Source: Neoroseomonas lacus (lineage in GTDB: Bacteria; Pseudomonadota; Alphaproteobacteria; Acetobacterales; Acetobacteraceae). From it: a stretch of 64,000 bases of DNA. How positions within the stretch are numbered: the first letter of the stretch is position 1; every line of letters starts with the position of its first letter. Of this stretch, positions 57,239 through 64,000 are shown piece after piece. Both the position numbers and the translations under genes were made by a program. The notes beneath the pieces are model-generated. The model did no database searches, had not been told where the DNA came from, and saw only the letters and a program-made list of their open reading frames with translations. The stretch covers positions 124,001 to 188,000 of the forward strand of contig NZ_BMKW01000012.1 of assembly GCF_014644535.1 (NCBI RefSeq). The letters run 5' to 3'.

Positions 57239-58444
57239 TCACGCGCGGCGGCCGAGCCAGCGCAACACGGCGAAGCCCGCCAGCGTGATCAGCGCGACCT
57301 GGCCGAAGGCGAAGCCCCAGGCCAACGCGCCATCACCGCCGGCGCCATCAAGCACAACGCCGGTGAGCAATGGTCCGACGAAGCCCCCGGCATAGCCCGC
57401 CATGGAGTGTACCCCCATCGTTGCCCCGCGCAGTGCCGGCTCGGCCGCTTGCACGGTGCCGGCGGTCAGCGCCGAGCTGTCGAGATAGATCGCCGCATTC
57501 CAGGCGAAGACACAGGCGACCGCGAACAGGGCGGGCGCACCCGCGCTGAAGCCGGTGACCAGCGACAAGGCCGCGCCTCCCAGCATCGCGACGCTGACGA
57601 TGCGCGCCCGGCCGAAGCATTCCGAGGCCTCGTTGCCAAACAGCGAGACCACGTTGCCGATGAGGCCCGCGATGGTGAACAGCACGGTCGGGCCGGGCAC
57701 CCAGGCGGGCGGTGCGGTCACCGCGAAGGATGCTGCGAGAAAGGCGACGCCCCAGGCGCGCAGCACCGCCAGTTCCAGCGTATGAACACAATATCCCGCA
57801 ATCCAGGCGAGCGCCCGGCGATTGCGCAGCACTGGGCGGAAGTCGAGCAGGCGCCGGCCACCGGCGCGGCGCGGCGGTGGCGTGTCGGGCAGGATTCCCA
57901 GGGCGATGGCGAAGGCGCCGGCCGCCATGATGCCGCCGGCGAGGAAGGCCGCATCCGGCCCGGCCAGCGAAGCGATCACACCCGCCATGGCGAAGGACAG
58001 CGATCCGGCGAACCCCACGCCGGCCGCGTGCCACGACACCGCGCGGGTCTGCGCGCTGCCCGTCATCGGGTCGGCGATCGCCTTCAGCCCAGGCATATAG
58101 GCCCCGGCCCAGCCGATGCCCGCCAGCGCCCGGAAGGCGAGGCCGGACCAGAAATCATCGGCCAGCAGGCCGAAGCCGAGATGCGCGAGCGCCGTCGCCC
58201 CTGTGCCGACCAGGTAGATGCGTCGGGTCGGTATGCGGTCGGTCAGCGCCAGCAGGACCGGCACGGCCGGGACATAGGCGGCGAAGAAGATGCCGATCAG
58301 CCAGCCCGCCTCGGTGCCCGAGAGCGACCAGCGGTCGATATAGACTGGCAGCAAGGCGGGCAGGGTGAAGGCGCCGATCTGCGTCAGCACCTGGGCCGCG
58401 ACCATGGCGGCGACGAATCGTGGCGTGCCGGGCAGCAGGGGCAT
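57239..58444 (-). CDS. MFS transporter
   Basis: 401-aa carrier with 12 predicted helices. MFS signatures are the loop 2-3 sequence ALTDRIPTRRIYLVG and FRALAGIGWAGAYMPGLKA. It may export or import small organic molecules; the subfamily is not clear. It is divergent from the MaoC gene and converges on the lectin-like gene. Confidence 0.87.
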   Translation of the reverse strand: MPLLPGTPRFVAAMVAAQVLTQIGAFTLPALLPVYIDRWSLSGTEAGWLIGIFFAAYVPAVPVLLALTDRIPTRRIYLVGTGATALAHLGFGLLADDFWSGLAFRALAGIGWAGAYMPGLKAIADPMTGSAQTRAVSWHAAGVGFAGSLSFAMAGVIASLAGPDAAFLAGGIMAAGAFAIALGILPDTPPPRRAGGRRLLDFRPVLRNRRALAWIAGYCVHTLELAVLRAWGVAFLAASFAVTAPPAWVPGPTVLFTIAGLIGNVVSLFGNEASECFGRARIVSVAMLGGAALSLVTGFSAGAPALFAVACVFAWNAAIYLDSSALTAGTVQAAEPALRGATMGVHSMAGYAGGFVGPLLTGVVLDGAGGDGALAWGFAFGQVALITLAGFAVLRWLGRRA

Positions 58445-58645
58445 GCGGCAAGGCTAGAGTAGATCGTGCCTGACTGGAATTGGTCAGGCGCGTGAACGTG
58501 CTCGATTACATGGAGGCCTGGAGCGGCTCGCATGAGCGCGGTCGAACGCAGATCGCTCCTGGCCGGCCGGGCGGCGCCCGGAAGCGGGGTTGATCGCGGC
58601 GCGGCCCGGCACGACACTCCGCGCCCTGAATTCAAGGAGGAACGC

Positions 58646-59104
58646 ATGCGCGTTGTGGAATCACCGGACGCCCTGAAGGCGCTGATCGGCCAGGAACTCG
58701 GTGTCGGCGAGTGGCTCGAGGTGTCGCAGGAGATGATCGACCGCTTCGCCGAGGTGACCGGCGACCACCAATGGATTCATGTCGATGTCGAACGCGCTAA
58801 GGCCGAGATGCCGGGCGGCAAGACCATCGCGCATGGCTATCTGCTGCTGTCGTTGCTGCCGAAGCTGGGCGCCGGCGTCTACAAGGTTGCCTGGGCGTCG
58901 CGCACGCTGAACTACGGGTCCGACAAGGTGCGCATCATCAATCCGGTGCAGGCGGGTGCGAAGGTGCGGCTGCGCCAAGCGCTGGTCGGCGTGGAGGATG
59001 GTGCCAACGGCACGCATCGCATCGTGGTGCGGCAGACCATGGAGATCGAGGGCCAGGCAAAGCCCGCGCTGATCGCCGACACCATCCGCATGACCTTTTC
59101 CTGA
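58646..59104 (+). CDS. MaoC-family hot-dog dehydratase
   Basis: 152-aa hot-dog enzyme hydrating enoyl-CoA to 3-hydroxyacyl-CoA. Catalytic block: [18 protein letters not shown] with Asp and His, and [21 protein letters not shown] 5 nt upstream fixes ATG 58646; the open frame upstream is not needed. It is first in a cluster with UPF0173 and enoyl-CoA hydratase genes. Confidence 0.9.
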   Translation: MRVVESPDALKALIGQELGVGEWLEVSQEMIDRFAEVTGDHQWIHVDVERAKAEMPGGKTIAHGYLLLSLLPKLGAGVYKVAWASRTLNYGSDKVRIINPVQAGAKVRLRQALVGVEDGANGTHRIVVRQTMEIEGQAKPALIADTIRMTFS

Positions 59105-59120
59105 GCACGGAGCGACACGG

Positions 59121-59831
59121 ATGAAAATCACCTGGTTCGGCCATTCCGCCTTCCGGCTGGATTTTGGCAGCTCGGTCGTGATGATCGACCCGTTCCTGAC
59201 CGGCAACCCGGCCTTCGACGGCGACCCTGAGGCGGCCAGCGCGGGGGCGACGCATGTGCTGCTGACGCATGGCCATGGCGACCACATCGGCGACACGGTG
59301 GCGATCTGTAAGCGCACCGGCGCAAAGCTGGTTACCAACTATGATCTCGCGATGTTCCTCGCGCGGCAGGGCGTGACCGCGCTCGACCCGATGAACACCG
59401 GCGGGACGACGGACCAGGGCGAGTTCAGCGTGTCGCTGACCGTGGCCTTCCATTCCTCGTCCGAGCTCGATGCAAATGGCGTGTCGCAGAGCCTCGGGCT
59501 GCCGAATGGCATCGTCGTGACGCCGAAGGACAAGGCGGAGCCGGTCGTCTATCACATGGGCGACACCGACATCTTCTCGGACATGGCGTTGATCGACGAG
59601 TTGTACAAACCCGCCATCGCCATGGTGCCGATGGGCGATCGCTTCACCATGGGCCCGCGCACCGCGGCCTTGGCGGTAAAGCGCTTCCTGCCGTCGGTGC
59701 GCACCGCCATTCCGTGCCACTACGCGACCTTCGGGCTGCTGCTGCCGGATGCCTCGGGCTTCGTGCGGGAGATGGAAGGGGCCAGCGCCCGCGTGCTGGT
59801 GCCGAGCAAGGGCGAGGCCTTCACGGCATGA
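59121..59831 (+). CDS. UPF0173 metallo-beta-lactamase-fold hydrolase
   Basis: 236 aa. MBL motif [10 protein letters not shown], then MGDTD and PCHYATF, completing the two-metal site; start [16 protein letters not shown] is typical for UPF0173. Physiological substrate unknown. Its stop overlaps the next start (ATGA, 59828). Confidence 0.92.
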   Translation: MKITWFGHSAFRLDFGSSVVMIDPFLTGNPAFDGDPEAASAGATHVLLTHGHGDHIGDTVAICKRTGAKLVTNYDLAMFLARQGVTALDPMNTGGTTDQGEFSVSLTVAFHSSSELDANGVSQSLGLPNGIVVTPKDKAEPVVYHMGDTDIFSDMALIDELYKPAIAMVPMGDRFTMGPRTAALAVKRFLPSVRTAIPCHYATFGLLLPDASGFVREMEGASARVLVPSKGEAFTA

Positions 59832-60619
59832 GCACACGTCCCGGCCTTGAGGACCTGACCGTCTTCCGCATCGAGGTTGCCGAGGGTGTGGCGACAGTCT
59901 TCATGGATCGTGCGCCGGTCAATGCGCAGAATGGCGTGTTCCGCGAGGAGGTGATGCGCGTCTTCGACGTGCTGCATGACAGCGATGAGGTCCGGGCGAT
60001 TGTCCTGACCGGTGCGGGCAAAACCTTCTCGGCGGGTGCGGATTTGCGCGACCGGCCGGATGTGACGAAGCGCGGCGCCTATCCGCGCCACAGCCGGGCG
60101 GTGCGTGGCGGCTTCGACTGCGTCATGGAATGCGCCAAGCCGGTAATCGCGGCGGTGAATGGTGCAGCGATCGGCGCCGGCTGCGTGCTGGCGTTGGTGT
60201 GCGACGTCGTCCTGGTGGCCGAGGATGCCTTCATGGCGATGACCGAGGTCGATGTCGGCCTCGCCGGTGGCGTGAAGCACGTGCTGCGGCATTTCGGCCA
60301 GTCGGATGCGCGGATGTTCCTGATGACAGCGCGGCGGCTGCATGGGCCCGATCTGTACCGGATGAATGTCGCGTCCGGCTGTTATCCGAAGGCCGAGCTG
60401 TTGCCGGCGGCGCAGGCGATGGCGCGCGAGATCGCCGGCAAGGTGCCGCTGGCGGTCGAGGCGGCGAAGCGTGCCTTTACGTTGAACGAATACATGCCGC
60501 TGCACGAGGGTTATGTGTACGAGCAGACGCAGACGGCTGCGTTGGCGAAGACCGAGGACACCAAGGAGGCGCTGGCCGCCTTCGCGGAGAAGCGTAAGCC
60601 GGTGTTCAAGGGACGTTGA
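59828..60619 (+). CDS. Enoyl-CoA hydratase/isomerase family protein
   Basis: 263-aa crotonase-fold enzyme. The oxyanion-hole segments are [15 protein letters not shown] and [36 protein letters not shown] follows. The first catalytic Glu of classic hydratases is not obvious, so isomerase or another crotonase reaction is possible. It is coupled to the UPF0173 gene. Confidence 0.88.
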   Translation: MSTRPGLEDLTVFRIEVAEGVATVFMDRAPVNAQNGVFREEVMRVFDVLHDSDEVRAIVLTGAGKTFSAGADLRDRPDVTKRGAYPRHSRAVRGGFDCVMECAKPVIAAVNGAAIGAGCVLALVCDVVLVAEDAFMAMTEVDVGLAGGVKHVLRHFGQSDARMFLMTARRLHGPDLYRMNVASGCYPKAELLPAAQAMAREIAGKVPLAVEAAKRAFTLNEYMPLHEGYVYEQTQTAALAKTEDTKEALAAFAEKRKPVFKGR

Positions 60620-60651
60620 GGGGCGGCGGCTCTTCGATTCAGGCATGAGCA

Positions 60652-60676
60652 GTTGGAGGGGCATTGCCCCTCCAAC
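60652..60676. terminator. Hairpin between convergent genes
   Basis: Perfect 11-bp stem GTTGGAGGGGC - ATT - GCCCCTCCAAC between the enoyl-CoA hydratase (+) and tctC (-) ends. Confidence 0.75.
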
Positions 60677-60683
60677 CTTGCTG

Positions 60684-61673
60684 TCAGCCGCGCACGAGCC
60701 CGGCTTCGCGCATCGCCGCACCCAGCGTAGCGTCGGTCTGTTCCATGTGCTTGGCGAGACCCTCCGCATCGCCCCACTTCATACCGAAGCCGCGGGCGTT
60801 CATGAAGTCCTTGAACTCCTGGCTGTTCCACACCTTCTGCATCGCGGCGGTAAGCTGCTGCGCGATCGGTGCCGGCAGGTTGAGCGGCGCCGCCATGCCG
60901 CGCCAGGCGCCGACGCTGTAGTTGATGCCGAGCGATTCGTTCAGCGTCGGCACAGTGGCGAATTGTGGGTTGCGCTCCGGTGCCATGATGGCGAGCGAGC
61001 GGGCGCGCCCGGCCTCGATGATGGCGCGCGCTTCCGGCACCGAGCAGGTGACGATGTCCACGCCCCCGGCCGCGAGGTCCTGCATCGCCGGCGCGGCACC
61101 GTTGGAGGGCACCCAGCGCACATGGTCGGCGCGCAGCCCCATCGCGCCGAGCCAGCCGGCGAGCGCCAGGTGCCAGATGCCGCCCTGGCCGGTGCCGGAT
61201 GCCTTGAACTGGCCCGGACGGCTCGCCTTGATCGCGTCGGCCAGCGCCTTGATGTCGCGGTAGGGCGAGGTGGCATTCACCTGCACGCCGGGCGGGTCCT
61301 CGTTCATCAGGGCTAGCGGCGTGTAGGAGGTGCGCTTGAGCTCGGTGAGGCCCTGCCAATGCATCATGCAGATCTCGACCGTGATCATGCCGATCGTGTA
61401 GCCATCGGGCGCCGCCTGGGCGATCGCGGAATGGCCCACGACGCCGGACCCGCCGGTGCGGTTCACGACGTTGAAGGGCTGGCCCATTTCCTTCTCGAGC
61501 AGGGCGGCGACGATACGGGCGGTGGCATCGGTGCCGCCACCCGCACCCCAGGGCACGATGACCTGGACCGGGCGGATGGGGTAGCGGGCCTGGCCGAAGG
61601 CGGGCCGTGCCAGCGGAGCGAGCCCGGCAAGGGCACCGGCGGTGAGCGCGCCGCGGCGCGTGAACGTGTTCAT
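60684..61673 (-). CDS. tctC: Tripartite tricarboxylate transporter receptor TctC
   Basis: 329-aa periplasmic Bug-type receptor with signal peptide RRGALTAGALAGLAPLARPA. PIRPVQVIVPWGAGGGTDAT and AAPDGYTIGMI are family hallmarks. It follows tctA by 31 bp on the same strand, giving a complete B-A-C set for a di- or tricarboxylate. Ligand unknown. Confidence 0.93.
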   Translation of the reverse strand: MNTFTRRGALTAGALAGLAPLARPAFGQARYPIRPVQVIVPWGAGGGTDATARIVAALLEKEMGQPFNVVNRTGGSGVVGHSAIAQAAPDGYTIGMITVEICMMHWQGLTELKRTSYTPLALMNEDPPGVQVNATSPYRDIKALADAIKASRPGQFKASGTGQGGIWHLALAGWLGAMGLRADHVRWVPSNGAAPAMQDLAAGGVDIVTCSVPEARAIIEAGRARSLAIMAPERNPQFATVPTLNESLGINYSVGAWRGMAAPLNLPAPIAQQLTAAMQKVWNSQEFKDFMNARGFGMKWGDAEGLAKHMEQTDATLGAAMREAGLVRG

Positions 61674-61704
61674 TGTTGTGTTTCCTCCTGGACGCGGGAT
61701 GACG

Positions 61705-63201
61705 CTATCGCGCCCGTTCGGGCGACCGCAAGCGGCGGATGATCCAGACCGCGACCGGCCACAGCAGAGCGGTCATGGTCAGCGCGGCGAGGCCGGTCGA
61801 GATCGGACGCTCGATGAAGGGCAGGATGTCGCCATCGGATTTGATGAGGGAGCTGACGAGGTTCTGCTCCACCATCGTGCCCATGACGACGCCGAGCACG
61901 AGGGCCGCGACGGGATATCCGTTGCGTTCCATCATGTAGCCGACGATGCCGAAGACGGCGACGAGCACCACTGCGAAGGGGTTGTTGCCGATGGCGAAGG
62001 CGCCGACCGCGCACAACAGCAGGATCAGCGGCATCGCCACCGCGCGCGGCACCTTCAACACGTGTCGCGAGACGCGGATCATCAGGATGCCGAGCGGCAA
62101 CATCAGCAGGTTCGCCAGGATGAAGACGATGTACAGCGCGTACATGCTGCTCGCCTTCTCGGTGAAAAGCGTCGGTCCCGGGTTCAGCCCTTTCATGTAG
62201 AGCACGCCGATGGCGATGGCGGTGATGGTGTCGCCGGGAATGCCGAAGAGCAGCGCCGGTACCCAGCCGCCGGCAAGCGCGGAGTTGTTCGCCGCGCCCG
62301 ATTCCACCAGGCCTTCTGGATGGCCGGTGCCGAATTTCTCCGGCGTCTTCGAGAAGCGCTTCGAGGTGGCATAGGCGACCCAGGCCGCCATGTCCGCACC
62401 CGCGCCGGGCAGCGCGCCGATCAGCACGCCGATGATGTTGCCGCGCCACATCTGCTTTTGGAAACGTCGCGTCAGGTCGATCTGCCCGGCAAGGATCGAG
62501 CCGAATTTGCGACTCGGTATCGGCGGCGGCAGGGGCGAGACCATGGCGCGCATGATCTCGCTGACCGCGAAGACACCGACCAGCGCGGGCAGCGGTTCGA
62601 TGCCGCCGAGCAGGTCGGTGTTGCCAAAGGTGAAGCGCGGCACGCCGCCCGGATTCTCGATGCCGACGCAGGCGACCAGCAGCCCGAGCAGCGCGGCCGC
62701 GATCGCCTTGATCGGCGAGGAGCGCGCCACCAGCGTCGCGCACATCAGCCCCAGCAGCGATAGCCAAAAATACTCGAAGGTCGAGAAGGACAGTGCAATC
62801 TCGGCCAGGGCGGGGGCCATAACCATCAGGGCGACGGTGCCGACGATGCCGCCGATGGCGCTGAACCAAAGCGAGGCGCCGAGCGCGAGCTCCGCCTGGC
62901 CCTTGCGCGTCATGGCGTAGGATTCGTCAGTATAGGCGGCCGAGGCCGGCGTGCCGGGGATGCGCATCAGGCAGCCCGGAATGTCGCCGGAGAAGATCGC
63001 CATGGCGGAGGAGGTGATGATGGTCGCCACGGCGGCGATGGGCGAGAGGTAGAAGGTGATTGGCACCAGCAGCGCGGTTGCCATGGTGGCGGTGAGGCCG
63101 GGCAACGCGCCGATCACCATGCCATAGACGGCCGAGGCGAGGATGGCGATGGCGACCTCGACGGTCGACACCATCGCGATGGCTTCGAGGAGGGAGTTCA
63201 T
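61705..63201 (-). CDS. tctA: Tripartite tricarboxylate transporter large permease TctA
   Basis: 498-aa membrane protein with about 12 helices. Conserved GALPGLTATMATALLVPITF near the N-terminus, IPGTPASAAYTDESY, GALPGAGADMAAWVAY and GIPGDTITAI are diagnostic. It starts 4 bp after tctB. Confidence 0.95.
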   Translation of the reverse strand: MNSLLEAIAMVSTVEVAIAILASAVYGMVIGALPGLTATMATALLVPITFYLSPIAAVATIITSSAMAIFSGDIPGCLMRIPGTPASAAYTDESYAMTRKGQAELALGASLWFSAIGGIVGTVALMVMAPALAEIALSFSTFEYFWLSLLGLMCATLVARSSPIKAIAAALLGLLVACVGIENPGGVPRFTFGNTDLLGGIEPLPALVGVFAVSEIMRAMVSPLPPPIPSRKFGSILAGQIDLTRRFQKQMWRGNIIGVLIGALPGAGADMAAWVAYATSKRFSKTPEKFGTGHPEGLVESGAANNSALAGGWVPALLFGIPGDTITAIAIGVLYMKGLNPGPTLFTEKASSMYALYIVFILANLLMLPLGILMIRVSRHVLKVPRAVAMPLILLLCAVGAFAIGNNPFAVVLVAVFGIVGYMMERNGYPVAALVLGVVMGTMVEQNLVSSLIKSDGDILPFIERPISTGLAALTMTALLWPVAVWIIRRLRSPERAR

Positions 63202-63205
63202 GGTG

Positions 63206-63691
63206 TCACCACGGCATCGTCAGTAAGCCGTCGGGCAATGGCACTCGAAGCAATCTAAAGAAGATGAGATGCACGAAGGGCGGAGCAAGCAGCACGGTGC
63301 CGATCGTCATCGGCCATGTCGCGCCGAGGGCGCGCGCCGAGATCAGCAGGATGATCGCGGCGGTCAGCAGGAAGCCGAGCGCATTGGCGACGAGCACGTA
63401 GAAGATCAGCAGCACCGGCGGCAGGAAGGCGGCTAGCCATCCCATGCGTCCGAGATGCTGCGCGAGGCCAGGGGCCTGGTCGTCCTCCTCGGATTCCGCA
63501 GCTTCGAAGCTATGGCCAATGCCGGCGGCAATCATGATCCCGCAAAGAACGAGGCCAGCGCCGATCACCATGGGGAAGGCCGCCGGGCCGACATCCTGCC
63601 CCGGCACCGCCGGGAGCAGTGACCCCCCCCAGAAGGCCAGCGAGCCGAGTAGGGCCAGGAACAGACCGGTCACGCGGTCCGACAGATGCAT
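63206..63691 (-). CDS. tctB: Tripartite tricarboxylate transporter small permease TctB
   Basis: 161 aa with four hydrophobic segments (VTGLFLALLGSLAFWGGSLL; PMVIGAGLVLCGIMIAAGI; and two C-terminal). An acidic loop (EAAESEEDDQ) separates the halves. First gene of tctB-A-C. Confidence 0.88.
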   Translation of the reverse strand: MHLSDRVTGLFLALLGSLAFWGGSLLPAVPGQDVGPAAFPMVIGAGLVLCGIMIAAGIGHSFEAAESEEDDQAPGLAQHLGRMGWLAAFLPPVLLIFYVLVANALGFLLTAAIILLISARALGATWPMTIGTVLLAPPFVHLIFFRLLRVPLPDGLLTMPW

Positions 63692-63941
63692 CTTGTCACG
63701 TCTCCCCTGCGCGGCTTTGCCGCGTCGCCCGGCAGGCTAAACGATGGTGTGGCGCGGCGGCTAGGCCGCGCGAGGAGATCAGCCCATCAAAACGTGAAGC
63801 GGCGACTGCCTCGCGCTGGTCCGCGAAAGCCTGCCTGTGGCTTGGGCAATGTCCATCCAGGGGTTGCCGACGGGACGGGCCGGTGTCTAGGCTGCCATAG
63901 CAGTCGGGCCGCCAGAGCACCGATAACGAGGAAACGACACG

Positions 63942-64000
63942 ATGAAGCTGGGCGCCGCCATCGCCGAGATCATGAAGCGCGAGGGTATCCATATCCTCAC
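63942..64000 (+). CDS. Thiamine-diphosphate-dependent enzyme, N-terminus only
   Basis: Only 19 full codons are inside the window: MKLGAAIAEIMKREGIHIL. This resembles the start of acetolactate synthase-like ThDP enzymes (hydrophobic helix, then KREGI and a beta strand). A GAGGAAAC purine stretch precedes it. The rest lies beyond the window, so the call is tentative. Confidence 0.45.
   Translation, partial: MKLGAAIAEIMKREGIHIL

Overview
The window looks like chromosome from a high-GC alphaproteobacterium, most likely an Acetobacteraceae/Roseomonas-type environmental organism. This is inferred from the strong G/C third-position bias, the many solute receptors (two Bug/TctC proteins, one complete TctABC, one TRAP set, one complete branched-chain amino-acid ABC set and one sugar/polyol-type ABC set), homospermidine biosynthesis, a DUF6481 protein beside a cold-shock gene, and a CIRCE-controlled groESL operon. 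No lineage marker such as 16S rRNA is present, so the assignment stays an inference.

Layout. 1-3.2 kb: lepA, an orphan Bug receptor and tRNA-Ser(GGA). 3.2-9.8 kb: a decayed genomic island behind the tRNA, with a 3' remnant of a PLD-type protein, a small HTH-like protein, a HipA/HipB pair in reversed order, a tyrosine integrase broken by one frameshift and two TAG codons, a DUF3489 remnant and about 0.9 kb of debris. 9.8-14 kb: a translationally coupled four-gene carbohydrate-type ABC operon ending in a perfect hairpin. 14-26.2 kb, all on the minus strand: livKHMGF, then two closely similar NMT1/THI5-like proteins separated by a scar of IS5, IS3 and IS481 remnants, then an Asp/Glu racemase-type protein and a TRAP transporter. 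26.7-28.8 kb: groES-groEL behind a perfect CIRCE operator. 29-32.3 kb: a YghU-type GST, a V4R protein, cspA, a DUF6481 protein and a 61-aa protein.

32.5-39 kb holds the clearest special system: a complete N-type F1Fo-ATPase operon in the order atpDCQRBEFAG. Its c subunit carries a carboxylate in both helices plus the ETT..Y ligand set, and its b subunit has a delta/OSCP-like tail. Two FNR/FixK-like palindromes precede atpD, and one of them frames the Shine-Dalgarno in the mRNA. 39-43.9 kb: an AidB-like acyl-CoA dehydrogenase, homospermidine synthase and ornithine decarboxylase. The decarboxylase has a leader of about 400 nt with two strong hairpins, a good candidate for the alphaproteobacterial speF RNA element.

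44-64 kb is mostly ordinary metabolism: DUF1223 and hydrolase genes, a ureohydrolase, an AtzG-like/amidase pair, an SGNH hydrolase, a VOC protein next to a WYL regulator, an RMD1-like protein, a class II ribonucleotide reductase with candidate tandem NrdR boxes, a fatty acid hydroxylase, HupE/UreJ, a secreted lectin-like protein, an MFS carrier, a MaoC/UPF0173/enoyl-CoA hydratase cluster, a TctCAB-type transporter and the first codons of a probable thiamine-diphosphate enzyme cut by the window end. I see no CRISPR array, rRNA or prophage structural genes. I did not find a convincing wholly new system. The best leads are the N-ATPase control region, the ODC leader, the signal-peptide-less NMT1-like pair and the reversed HipA/HipB unit.
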